Source: Pararge aegeria
Taxonomy: Eukaryota > Arthropoda > Insecta > Lepidoptera > Nymphalidae
DNA: 64,000 nucleotides
Assembly (NCBI RefSeq): GCF_905163445.1
Contig: NC_053180.1
Span: 11,150,701 to 11,214,700, forward strand
Reading direction: 5' to 3'
Shown: piece by piece, positions 22,231 to 33,480 of the stretch
How the letters are laid out: every line of letters begins with the position of its first letter
How positions within the stretch are numbered: position 1 is the first letter of the stretch
Program-made: the position numbers and the translations under genes
The notes under the pieces: model-generated
Told to the model about the DNA's origin: nothing
The model's database searches: none
What the model saw: only the letters and a program-made list of their open reading frames with translations

Positions 22231-25176
22231 ATCGTCCCGGACACGGCCTAGCTGGACGCTAGGACGGCACAGCAGGCACGCACCCATACATACTCTTTAA
22301 TACGGCGAAGGACATCACCGCTCGCCCCGCCGAAAAGGACCTGACCGGACTGTGTCTTCCCGACTAGACAACCCGCACGTGGGATATTTTGTACATTAAT
22401 TGTATATTTAATCGATTTGCTCATTGTACCTCTTTGTTCGGCGCTCGCCATTTCCTCGCAATTGGGTTAAGTGTTACGGAAATCAAAATGGCGGCCCGTT
22501 CAGCGCGCATGTCCGGGTGAAATGGCGGCCGCCGACCTGGAGACCGAGCGCGCAATAATATTTTAAGACGGAGCATCTAATGCTCTAATCGATGACAACC
22601 ATACATATTAAATAGTCAATAACATTATGACAATCGACTTCGCTTATGAAAGGTTGTGGTTATCGAGAAATAGTTTTCGATTATAAATAAAAATAATTAG
22701 CAATAATAGCCTAAAGCTATTCTCACATAGGCAATCATATCTTAATAATGGCCGGCGCGGCTCAAGTCGATAACGTTTGCCAAATAATATTATATTGTCG
22801 CTGTTTGCTGTATGGTCACATTCGCTCATGGATAGGTGCAAACCTAAATATCTAGATAGTAGAAGACCGGCCAAAGCCTCATGTATGAGGCTCAATCCAT
22901 CAAAAATAGAGTTATTGTTAAAGATTGGAAAATATATATTATCTATACTCATATTTTAATCATATATTAATCTAATTAAGAATGAAAACTAATCAAAAAC
23001 TGTGATAGGTTTTGATAAAATTTTAAAAATAAATCTTGAAAGATCTCGGGATGCGAACTGATTCGGCGTAGAGGATGGTGTACACTGGACCGTTTGAGTA
23101 AATTACTATAATACCATCGCTGAAAAATTGTTCATTTATTACGTACTTATATTAAAAGTCGTAATATGTCGTTATGGAATTGCGCGGCCGTGTACGCCAC
23201 CGAGGGCGTAGGTAGGTTAGTTTTTGAGAAACATTTTGAGGTGACTAGAAATCAGATTACGCTTAGGGCGGTGTCACAAGGCACGCGCAATCAAAGGAAG
23301 ATGGGAAAATCGATTCAGCTGTACTGGGGCGGGCGAGGCGACCCGCGCGCGCCGCCCGCACCAGAGCGAGACGGAAGTCGGCTCTGCCGGTCACTCGGGC
23401 GACGTGAACAGTCCGGTGGAACAATGGTGCATAACTAGTCTAACGATATCGTTTCGTAAATAAATCGATGTCTAAACATATTATGATCGGTACCTGCTAT
23501 ATTAATAATGTATGGATGCGACCCTGCGTCTATTCGAAGTAGGCTTTAATTGTCTTAGTTTAAATGAAAATTTGTAAATAGAAAAAAAATTGTTTAAAAA
23601 TATATAAAATAGAGCTCTCGCGTCAGATACGCCACCGAACACATGTAATAACTTCAACCCGAAAAAACATCGAACTTGAATAGATATATTATCGTGCCGT
23701 CCTAACGACCCTACGATTTTTGTAAAAAAATATATACTTAATAATATATGTAAAAACGGTTTTGTAACATTTCAGATATTAAAAAATAGGTACGCATTAA
23801 TTACCAAAGATGAAGATTTAAATTTACAAGTATTTATATATTTATTATAAATGTAAAACGTGCAATAACTGATAGTCAGTAATTTAATAAAAATATATTA
23901 AACAAATGACTCGAAGAGGCGTTAGTAGACATTATGTCATGTGGGTTACTACGTATCAGCCGTTTGTTTACTATTTATTGTAAACTTCGTTTAAGCGAGT
24001 GAGCTACGATTTCAATTACTTTACGTAATTACCAAAAAAAAATTAAAAAAATTGCTTTCTTTAATCCAGCTTCAGATATGCTTAACATTCCATTTTAGTG
24101 TTACTATGTTTTATTATTAGGTGTATTGTATTAATTTAGGTGAATTGTGAGTTACCTTCTCAAAACCGAACGTCGTTCGTCTTGAAAGAAAAAGACAATC
24201 ATTGAATTGTATTTTTTATAAAAGATTTAAGATTAATTTTTTAGACACAATGAATGACGTGTAGGATTATTTTGTAAACGTTTGATTTATTTATTATAAT
24301 GATAACTTATATTCGTACGGTTGTATAACTGTACGAGTGGTCGAAGTGTGATGCACAAGTTTCGCAAACTAATTAATACTAATATTCTATTGTAGTACGT
24401 CTCTTAGGTTAAAATAGTTGTTGTGTTTTGTGTTGTTTCGACTCAGCATCAATATACTAGTCAACTTTTCCGTATGTACGGAATATTATTTGATATTTGA
24501 ATACTGAGTCGAATTAATGTTGAAGAAAATAATTGTAATGATAATTTTCGACAATCTTTGTTCTTAGATTTACTCATTCATTTAGTGTATGTGCAATTAA
24601 TTGTATTTTATGTCTATATTTATAGTAGGTGTGCATTTAACTTATTTAATATATTTTGTATTCTAAAATTCTTGAGGTAGAGGAAGGCGACCCAAATTGA
24701 TTTATTTATTAGGGAAAATATATCGGGCGATTAATCGAAGTTAAATACTTGACTAAGTATTTAAAATTAAATTAATTTCAAAAAACATCCGTGGGTAACG
24801 TTTCTTTAAAAAAGTTTTTACACTCATTTCATTTCGATTTCTTTAGTGTTATTTTCGCATTTTTGTGCAAAGTGTACATTTGAATCGAAACAATAACACC
24901 AAAGTATTGTAATGAACTCAACGACTTTTTAGATAATAAATAATGTAAATGTGAAAACGCAAGATATTTTGGAGTGAAATTGTTGGATTTTGGTAGGTGA
25001 TGAAATAGTCACTTAGTGCTAATATTAGTAGAATGTTTTGTATGTTTCCCCCTTTTTCGGACATAATTAATAAAATATATTAATGATAAATTAATAATAG
25101 TGCTCAATAGCGTAGAGGGCGTCAGCCTGTTTCTAGAATAAAGAGAAAACTGGAAAAGCAATAATAAAATAAATGT
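22231..25176 (+). other. Probable long 3' UTR of the ELAV-family gene
   Basis: Starts directly after the stop. It has T-rich and A-rich tracts, several AATAAA signals (for example 23459-23464 and 25137-25142), and no recognised transposon. Long AU-rich 3' UTRs are usual for ELAV genes. The open frame at 23166-23438 lies in a GC-rich patch and has no recognisable domain; I treat it as chance. The true polyadenylation site is unknown. Confidence 0.45.
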
Positions 25177-26530
25177 GAATTTTAAACCATCGCGGACAGG
25201 TAGGTATGCTACAATATAATTAACTTAATATTTTTATATGTACTTTAAATATACTGTAATTCATATCTTCATAGATGTAAGCGGCGAACTAACAAAACGT
25301 TCTACTAATAGCTGTGATTGAGGCGTTTATGACTATCGACTACTTATATCGAGAGATCGACGTAGTTTTAGAAAAATTAAGAAGGCTGTTGAAAAGCAAT
25401 AAAGACAACAAAACACCATTTAGAACTTTAAAAAGTTCTTTAATTTTTCAGAAATATAATGAATAATCTGAAATCGGTAGTCATTAATGCTCGTGAATCA
25501 CAATGTACCGATCTACAAAACTATCTGGATAGTATTGTGGATATTGAAAAAAAATAAGTAAAAAAAGCCCGACAAGTGAGAAGGGATAATCGGAACTATT
25601 ATCAATAGCATAACTGCTACTTTTTGAATGGTGTTTTGATGCATTTTTTAAGAAATTAAAAAAAATTAAAAATAAACGTTAATTATTGGCAATCCAGAAA
25701 CAATACTCTAATACGCATAGGCTAATTGACTTTGAGGCTGTGAAATTAGCAAAATAAAAATAAAAATACTCGGGACGAATGATCTTAATTAATAAAGTAT
25801 GGTAATAAGTGGAATCACAGAATGGCGGAGTATTTTTGTAATATTCGGTAGAAATGCGATGTGAGAGTTCGGCTTTTACGTGTTTTTCACAATCACGTTA
25901 AATTACACTCAGATGACATTTCTACTTTCATTCTGTGGGTGGAATCATGCCATTACGCGTACAAACACAAGGTTAATAGCCCATATTAATAAGTAAATCA
26001 ATTGACTTATCCGATTATATTGCGTGAACCGTTGACTGTCCAAATAAAATAGTAATGGGAGAGATAAATAGCATTTTCTATATGCAGTAAGCTTATTCAT
26101 GGTGTATAGGTGATAAGGAATGGCCTTAGTCTCGGGCATAGGCACAAAATACTAAAACATTGGCCGAGTCCTACGCTATTCCCATAGTTAAGACACAAAT
26201 TGAAGAAATGAAATCTTCCATAGGAAATAATACGTAAGTTAAATGTTCGCGGTTGGGAATATTTCAATTTTCAGTTGTGTATCGATACTTAAATGCGCCA
26301 ATTTTAGTCAAATGCTCAATATTTTAAAAAAATGCATTTAGTGTTGCGACTCAACTGCACATTCGATGATTTGAAATATTTTACGTCGCGCACAATTCGA
26401 GACATCGACTAAATGTGTTACTATTACTTCATAAATCAAAATGCTAGTCAAATATTTGCATTGCACAACACCTACTCTTTCACGTTGGAAGGGCTATATT
26501 ACTGTAAAATTGATAAAAGGTTTGCTCATC

Positions 26531-26705
26531 AGTGTGCTGAGTGCGAGATTTTCAATCTATTCGATCTCGTAAAAGTTGACTATGATTTGTATGGCGTCGA
26601 AAGAGCGTAATCTCTGGTCCCTTAGATGGCGTTCTTTCAACGCCATACAAATCATAGTAAACTTTTACGTGATCAAATAGATAAGAAATCTCACAATCAG
26701 CACAC
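26531..26705. repeat. Long inverted repeat, arms about 78 bp
   Basis: The left arm 26531-26608 (AGTGTGCTGAGTGCGAG to GAAAGAGCG) is complementary to 26629-26705 with roughly 85 percent identity by eye; the best block is ACTATGATTTGTATGGCGT. The loop is about 20 nt. No target duplication is evident. It could be an old foldback MITE or an hpRNA-like hairpin. Confidence 0.75.
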
Positions 26706-28448
26706 AGGTACTTCCTCTCTTATGGACCCGTTTCTCTTAATAGGTATAGCCAAGCGTACGCCTCTTAATAGTTTTACAAAATATAGCCGATTCCACGTCA
26801 TTTTCTGCCTCCCTATTGCATAACCATTGTGAGAGCATACGACAGCGTTTTAAAACCGAGCCAATTGCTACCACTAAAATTATAAATAGATTCTATAAAA
26901 ACAATTCTATAGCCTATAAGATTTTCATCCTTTATTCAAATATCATGTTAATTAAATATGAAATGAAGATATCGGTGCCGTATGTAATCGCAAAATCATT
27001 ATAGACAGTGAAAGGTAAAACGAGCGGAAAAGATTAAAATTGTACTGTTTAAAAATATCCGAGATCGGGGCGTAATTTTGAATTTTAGCTTTCGGCTGAA
27101 CAAATGATTGCAATAAATATGTAAATAAACAGGCATCGGAGCAGCTTCGGGTAAATTACCGAATAGTTTCGAATTTAAAAGAAAATAAATAAAAATAATA
27201 TCATGTAATATCAATTTCACTGTCTATTTATTAGGTTATTTTCGGTGTTGATTCCTCTTAACTGCATAACGGTTCGTTCCCATTGCGTACGTTCATAAAT
27301 AATGAACAACGATATTTCCATTATAACGTTACCACCTTCTTAATATAAATCTATTTAATATTTAAAACACAACCCTCAGGCCTAAATAATGATAGGCTTT
27401 AGAAATAAATAAATACCACATTGTCCAGTGAGTGACACTAAGGCTAGGGTTAGATCTGAACGAAAAATCGTGGCGGAAATCCGCTATATCGTGTCGTATT
27501 AATATATTAGGTAGATTAGCGCCATATCCAATTTTTCGCGCAGATTTTATCCTAACCAACGCACGCAACTGTGATGCCTAATGCTTGAACAAACAGGTCC
27601 TAATCTTCGATTACGAAAAAAGGTCTGTCGCCAGAGACTCACTTTTGCAGAAATTATTATCAGACGAGTTTCTGGTGACATAGCAGTCACGTTGCGGTGC
27701 TCCGCAATCGCCACTTAGGACATACAGACGTTATATTATACGGGGTGGGAACAAACTTGTAGTGTAATGCAGAGTAGATTGTGATACCTTACATTATTGT
27801 AGTTCATTCATACTCCCATATGAAGCCAGATGGTTACAAATGGTGTTGAAAACCCCAACTTCCAATTTGTATAAGGCTAGCGAATAATTAGACAAATGCA
27901 ACGTAAGATAAAATTAAGAATCTCAAAGTATTGTGTAAGTATTTTACCAAACTTCAAAAATAAGTACTAAAAGCAATCATATTTAGGAAAAGAAATATCC
28001 GTCAGCTGATTTCCAGTTACCGCTGACTACACTTTGATACAAAGACGTATTTTATAAACGTGCGTAAATTATTGAAAAAAGATCTTCCGGTATTTAAAAT
28101 TGATGACGTTTAATTTCGTCTATGGTTAATTAAATTTAAGATAGTAGGTGTCTGTGTTGAACGTACTAACAGATTTAGTTGATATTGTGCGCAAGTTTGA
28201 TCTGTACAAGTTTCTTGTTCAAAAAATAAATTGTATCCAAGATGTAGTATGTACGGATTAAACTTGCGTTTTATACCTAAGAGTTAGGTATTTCTATATT
28301 CTTATTGTGTCTGTTTAAACGATTACCTCTACTTGATTATAGCTTTTGTGAAGACGTTTGATTTGCACAAGATACCGTAGTGAGAATAAGATAGAGGCTA
28401 AACCTGAATTTCGTAACGTCTTGTAGAAATCGTGTATCCTACGCCTTA

Positions 28449-28580
28449 AGTCTAAGGGTATCCGCGCATCTCGCAATATCCTGGTAGTGCGAGATGCGCG
28501 GATACCTTTAGACTATACACTAGTAAGCTATATTTATACAACCAACTTTAAAATCTTTACAGTTGGTTGTATAAATTAGC
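28449..28580. other. Two adjacent hairpins (miRNA-like or MITE-like)
   Basis: Hairpin 1 is 28449-28514: 27-bp arms, one G-U in RNA form, 12-nt loop; the stem core GGTATCCGCGCATCTCGCA is GC-rich in AT-rich surroundings. Hairpin 2 is 28527-28580: 16 bp plus 4 bp around a single bulge, 13-nt loop, arm TTTATACAACCAACT. They are 12 nt apart. Whether they are transcribed is unknown. Confidence 0.6.
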
Positions 28581-30280
28581 GCAAGAGAAGACTTTGACTT
28601 GAGCTTTGACTTAAAAGTTTTATCAAATCCGTGTAACAAATTGTTATACTTTGTAAAGAAGCATCAAATTAATGTGATAGTTTACTTTATCAGAGCTATC
28701 AAGGCAACGGGTACACGGTTAATAAAAGACGCTATTATAACATAAAGTGCTGTTGCTTTTTAATTGAGCACAGCGATTTAAGTATCTTAACGAGTTATCA
28801 CTTTATACGATATAGAGTATTCGTCTTTTTCTTACAAACGAGTTAATACTGTGTGTTCATGATATTATTTAGAAGCATAATTTTGGCTATGCGGGGAATG
28901 TGTGTGGCACCGAAGTACAAAACTGTAATGTTGTGCGTGAATAAATATATTTTTTATGTTAATAGGAAATATCGTATTTGATCAACTCGTTATGAAACTT
29001 GAAGTATCCGAAATAAATCAGTTTTAGTGTCATCTTAGAGACCTTTATATATGACCTTATTATGTTTCATAAAAAAGAGAGCGCTATACGAACTAAAAGG
29101 ATGTAGGTATTATGTAGCAGAGATTGTTTAACATGTCCTTATATAGCGTTGTATTTATTTTTGTGAAGCTAATTAAGTTAATATATAAGGTCCATTAGAC
29201 TAAATGTTGTTCCCTATATTTTTAAGCCTGGGGTTTTCCAAATTCGCACTTGAGCCCTCACGGGTTAAAATGAAATAGAATTGCGGTTTGGAAAATCGCA
29301 ACACACCGTTCTTTATTTAAAGTTCGGTATAGACATTTTTGAAAATACTCATTCCTAAAAATAAGGCATTATTAACCAAATATTTACATCTGTAGTGGTT
29401 ACTTGGCTGTTTTAAGTAATTTATTCATTAATTAATATTTTCACGTAATTTATGTGTCTATAATTATTAATTTATTGGAATTAATTATAATTGAATAAAA
29501 AAAATAAAGAAAAAATTGTCACATTCTCTTCACTTTATACAATAGTTTTTACAATATGATATTTAATATCCTCAATGGTTGTAACTATACATTTCTTGTT
29601 CTAAATATATAAAAAACCCGAGATGCATTCATTTTATTTTATACCTTCTCTGCAACCTTCAGTTTCTGAGAATAGTAACACTACAACTTGTCAAAAATAA
29701 GTTCAGGAATATAAAATTAGAAAAGGTTGGAAAGAGGAAACAAACGTAGGTAGGTACGTACCCAGATACTAGTTAGATCATTGCGAAATAAAATTGCATT
29801 GCGAATGTAAATACGAGCGGAAATAATGACTTTGAATTTTTTTCATTATCTTTACGCAACTTTACATTTCCAAAAATCGTACTTACTGAAACTACCGCAA
29901 ATTGGCAATGGATTTGTATGTCTTTTAATTATTTCGTAGTTCACATAGATATTTCTGGTACCTAGCTATGATAGGGAATCATATAGAGTTGAATTTACAA
30001 AATATTAGGACTACTTTTTATCAGTACATAGAAGCAGCAAACAGATTGATCGTGTGTACTATTAAAACTGTATTTGGTCCTTGGTCCTTTTATCCCTCCT
30101 TTCCTTATGAATCAATACAGTTACACGTTAAGTTGTCATGCAAAATTCTAATTACATTTCTCCAACCTAATTTATAGGTAATTAGAAAACTACTTACTGT
30201 TCTGATTTTGAAAACTCTTGCTAGATCACATTGCTTTCCATCCGGCATGATTGTCGTTAAATGAGAGCCTATCTCTCTTG

Positions 30281-30540
30281 GCCCGCCGAGTGGCACAGTG
30301 GGCAGCAACCCTGCTTTCTGAATCCAAGGTCGTGGGTTCGATTTCCACAACTGGAAAAGGTTTGTGTGATGAACATGAATATTTTCAGTGTCTGGGTGTT
30401 GTTCTGTATATTATAAGTATTTATGTGTATTATATTCATAAAAAAATATTCATCAGCTATCTTAGTACCCATAACACAAGCTACGCTTACTTTGGGGCTA
30501 GATGGCGATGTGTGTATTGTCGTAGTATATTTATTTATCT
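30281..30540 (+). mobile_element. tRNA-derived SINE-A, full length
   Basis: Head with GTGGCACAGTGGGCAGC and GTGGGTTCGATTTCC boxes, then the family body (TTTGTGTGATGAACATGAA, ACCCATAACACAAGCTACG, GGGGCTAGATGGCGATG) and an AT-rich tail. Best plus-strand copy in the window. Confidence 0.85.
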
Positions 30541-30569
30541 AGAAATAAATACGAATAGTTGTACCTATG

Positions 30570-30725
30570 TCACTCCACTCCTTCATCATCATCATCATCA
30601 CCCGCAGACTACTAAAGGCCCACAGATGGGCACAGGCCTCATTTCGAGGGACGGTTTTAGAGCATAGGCCCACCACGCTGCTCTAATGCGAGATGGGAGT
30701 GCTTTAAAGATTATTAATTTTACCA
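30570..30725 (+). mobile_element. LINE or SINE 3' fragment with a TCA-repeat start
   Basis: Begins with TCATCATCATCATCATCAC, followed by CGCAGACTACTAAAGGC, GGCCTCATTTCGAGGG and CCACCACGCTGCTCTAATGC. The ATC/CAT repeats are typical of the 3' ends of lepidopteran non-LTR elements. No coding potential. Confidence 0.45.
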
Positions 30726-30729
30726 AAAA

Positions 30730-30890
30730 GTTATAGTAACCTGGACCAACAGCTTAACGTGCTCTCCGGGCTAGTACAGAAAATAATTTAGCAGAAAATA
30801 CACAATACCTAGCAATTTGTGGCCTGCATCGGGATCCGAATCGTGTTGTATTGTTGAACATGCTAACACCTAGACCAACGAATTGTTATG
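30730..30890 (-). mobile_element. tRNA-Arg-like SINE, partial
   Basis: The minus strand has ATTCGTTGGTCTAGGTGTTA (decayed A box) and the body complement of GCTTAACGTGCTCTCCGGGC, as in 3876-4146. Confidence 0.5.
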
Positions 30891-30914
30891 TACTGGATCT
30901 TAACAATTATTCAT

Positions 30915-31090
30915 TGTAAAGTCAACATCTCATCTCATCTCCTGAGGATGCTCCGTTTTCGGAGCGAAACGTGCGTAGAGGGTACATTGCCGAGGAATGT
31001 TTGGTGTGGAGTATACGGATTGAAGTAATTATAAATTACACCATAAAGATTCTCGTGCTGTACGCGGAGTATAGCAAATTAAGCAAATTA
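30915..31090 (+). mobile_element. Penelope-like element end with hammerhead-like core
   Basis: Contains CTGAGGA (30942-30948), a perfect 6-bp hairpin GCTCCG-TTTT-CGGAGC (30950-30965), GAAAC (30966-30970) and GTGCGTA^GAG. This follows the hammerhead order CUGANGA, helix II, GAAA, very short helix III, cleavage site, and the bases upstream (CTC) can pair with GAG to start helix I. One extra U separates the core from helix II. Downstream are GGGTACATTGCCGA and TTTGGTGTGGAGTATA, shared with copies at 40575-40775 and 16945-17065. Hammerhead motifs at Penelope-like ends are known in animals; activity here is not shown. Confidence 0.6.
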
Positions 31091-31334
31091 ATTAAGCAAT
31101 TTTCACACTTTCGTGTGCTGCGTGTCCATCGACAGACCAATAGGCGAGAGTAATACAGGGATGCACTTGCGAATTAACAACATTCCGCTGTTCCACACCC
31201 TCCAACGAACGGCAGGTCTGTGATAACCAACTCACAGTGTTTCTTCGAGCGGAGTTTCGTGGATGAGATGTCAACCAGGTAGTGTATGTTTCCAACTGTA
31301 GGATTCTGCAGCTTTAAATTAAATTAAATTTTTT

Positions 31335-31450
31335 AAATTAAAAATTTCTTTATTCATGTAGGCCTATCACAGGCACTTATGAAGCGTTCATACATATTTG
31401 TTTACATAATTGTAAGGGGATGGTGATAACTTCGTTCGCCAACTTAAATC
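31335..31450 (-). mobile_element. Short LINE-A tail fragment
   Basis: Shares TTCATGTAGGCCTATCACAG and GGCACTTATGAAGCGTTCA with the LINE-A family start (compare AAGTAGGCCTG...GGCACTTTTGAAACGTCA at 33150). Only the end of the element is present. Confidence 0.45.
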
Positions 31451-31699
31451 TAAAGCTACGAACTACTTAATTCTAAGCTTTTTCCTAATATGAATACTTT
31501 TAGACAAAGAACAGTGTACAGTTCTTTCATTAAATATGACATAAATACGCAATGACAACCATGGCTGTTGATAAAATTGGGTCACGGATTACTTTAGCAA
31601 ATAGGTTATATTCCTACTCCAAGGATATAAAATTAGTAAGGGTAGTTAAATAGCTTTCAGGTTTTTTTTTTTTAAATACGTAGTAATAATTGACGCACA

Positions 31700-31945
31700 A
31701 AGCAGACGGCCCACCTGACGGAAAACCATCGCATATAAACAGTGCAACACTTCACAGGGCATGCAAGGAAAACGTTCTCCAACATGCCGCCCTCCAAATT
31801 TGTTGCGTAGATGTTAAAACTCATGTGCTTGTTATTACATAGTCAACTACGCCCTTCAGACCGAAACACAGCATTGCAACAATGCTGCTAAGCGGCAGAA
31901 TTAAACATGGCGATAGTACTTCCCCGGAGCTCTGTGAAAAAAGGT
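31700..31945 (+). repeat. Interspersed repeat family B
   Basis: Carries GGAAAACCATCGCATATAA, AACACTTCACAGGGCATGCA, ACTACGCCCTTCAGACCG, GCTAAGCGGCAGAA and CTTCCCCGGAGCTCTGTG in the order found in the other copies. Non-coding. Confidence 0.65.
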
Positions 31946-31998
31946 TTACTACTACTTTCACGGTAATTTTCATTTCATAAAAACTAACGAATAGGTTA

Positions 31999-32113
31999 TC
32001 TATATCTATACTTATAATGAAACTATAACTGGAAGATTTTGTTTAATACATGTTGAAAATTTTGACCGGGGGATGCTTTGTAATCGACACTCCAAAACAG
32101 ATATGTATTTAAT

Positions 32114-32149
<36 letters not shown>

Positions 32150-32158
32150 GTATGTATA

Positions 32159-32199
<41 letters not shown>

Positions 32200-32896
32200 A
32201 TGTATGTATGTCTGTCTGTGTGTCTGTCTGTCTGTATGGCTGTCTGTCTGTCCGGGCATCACGTGAAAACTACTGAACGGATTTAAATAAAATTTGGTAT
32301 AGTGGTAGCTGATATACCGAGTCAACATATAGAATACTTTTTATCCCGATAAACAATAACTTTTCTCTGGGAAATGGAATGAAATTTTTTATCAATTTTA
32401 ATAGCTCCGTTAAATTTCGACGGAGTTTATAAAACTCTTTTTTTTATTTTTAAAATTCTTTTTTTATTTGAAAGTTATTCTATCAAGCATGTATTGTCTA
32501 ATTTGAATGACGCTCTGATAAATATTGTCGGATATAAAGGACATAACTCTACACAGATAACAGCAATTCGCGAGGCATATCAAGATCGAATATCATCATT
32601 AAATAATAAGATCGAATGCATGCGATTCATCCTACTAAATACTAAAATTAAAAATGCGAAAGAAATAAAATAATATAAATATTAAGTTTGAATATATACC
32701 ACAAATTCATTTTTAAATTATTCAAATTGAACGCTTAGAAGTTGCGACGGGTATAGAATAAAAGGTACGGCCGCGAATAACATAGTTTGGAAATAAAACC
32801 TACCTACCACCTGGTAGTTAGCGCTGCAATTACTTTCTAGATGTTTTTAAGATATTAAAACAATTTGGTGCAGACGAAATTGCGCGGGTCAGCTAG
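31999..32896 (+). mobile_element. Non-autonomous Helitron
   Basis: Starts TCTATATCTATACTTATAAT and ends GCGCGGGTCAGCTAG followed by T, so it has Helitron-type TC...CTAG ends; the last 11 bases, GGGTCAGCTAG, equal those of the autonomous copies at 45105 and 50803. The interior has no Rep or helicase. It includes a (TGTC)n microsatellite (32118-32252) and the phrase TGAACGGATTTAAATAAAAT common in such elements. The flanking base is T on the right and T (31998) on the left, so the exact 5' end may be one or a few bases off. Confidence 0.6.
32118..32252 (+). repeat. (TGTC)n microsatellite with TGTA variants
   Basis: About 34 tetranucleotide units, mostly CTGT, with interspersed TATC and TGTATG variants. 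The open frames across it on both strands are products of the repeat, not genes. Confidence 0.95.
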
Positions 32897-32939
32897 TTTG
32901 AAATACCAATCAATCAATCAATAGCATATAACAATCCAC

Positions 32940-33120
32940 AGCTGGACCTAATGCCAAGGGGCGAAAGCAAGTTGGCCAGAGTATTGGTGATCCCAATAGT
33001 ATTAGCACAGAGTACTTACACTGCTGCCCGTTCTCCGTACATCCGCGGAGAAAGAGGAGCCTGGTGACAACTGTATTCCGATCTGCCTCCGATCTAGTAT
33101 CTAACACTAATAGGAAATAC
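32940..33120. repeat. Interspersed repeat family C
   Basis: Shares TAGCACAGAG, CTGCTGCCCGTTCTC, GGTGAC..CT.TATT..GATCTGCC with 44940-45095, same orientation. Non-coding and of unknown class. Confidence 0.5.
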
Positions 33121-33137
33121 TTTATACATGGTATTAA

Positions 33138-33480
33138 GAATTCAAATTTCAAGTAGGCCTGCTTTATAGGCACTTTTGAAACGTCAAGTATATATATTTG
33201 TATTGACTCTATCACCGGTTCGGAAAGCAGATTCTACCGAGAAGAGCCGGCAAGAAACTCAGTAGTTGCTCTTTTCCAACATCAACATTGACAATCATTT
33301 TTCTATCTTGCGGGAGATGAGAGCGAGGCTGGTTGCTTCCAATCTACCTTGTCATTGGGAATTTATCAAATGTATACTAACCTCGCAGTACTTGATGCGT
33401 TTTTACACATTTTTTAAATGTATGCATTGGTAGGTCAAGAGTTGAAGAAACCTTTTTAAACTACGTATATCCTTGTATAC
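33138..33480 (-). mobile_element. LINE-A (jockey/CR1-like) 3' end
   Basis: One of four minus-strand copies (others 35105-35600, 42205-42520, 61760-62110). Shared blocks: AAGTAGGCCT, GGCACTTTTGAAACGTCAAG, CACCGGTTCGGAA, AGAAGAGCCGGCAAGAAACT, CTATCTTG. In better copies the reverse strand encodes the end of a reverse transcriptase (pattern like LDLPMHKFKECVK). This copy is frame-shifted. Confidence 0.65.

Larger units (their letters stand above)
25177..30280. other. Repeat-poor AT-rich region without recognised genes
   Basis: None of the SINE, LINE, hAT or Penelope-like families found elsewhere in the window occurs here. It holds the inverted repeat at 26531-26705 and the two hairpins at 28449-28580. 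No coding gene is supported. It could be an extended 3' UTR or regulatory sequence of the ELAV gene. Confidence 0.4.

Noticed and set aside
23166..23438. 90-residue frame in the ELAV 3' region
   Set aside because: Lies in a GC-rich patch, where stops are rare; composition is Gly/Arg/Pro-rich without a domain.
30930..31090. Coding exon suggested by SSPEDAPISERNV-like translations
   Set aside because: The same text is repeated at three places on both strands and is explained by a Penelope-like end; the phrase is a translation of the hammerhead-like DNA.
32023..32328. Open frames on both strands with DRQT / VCLS repeats
   Set aside because: They are the translation of a tetranucleotide microsatellite.
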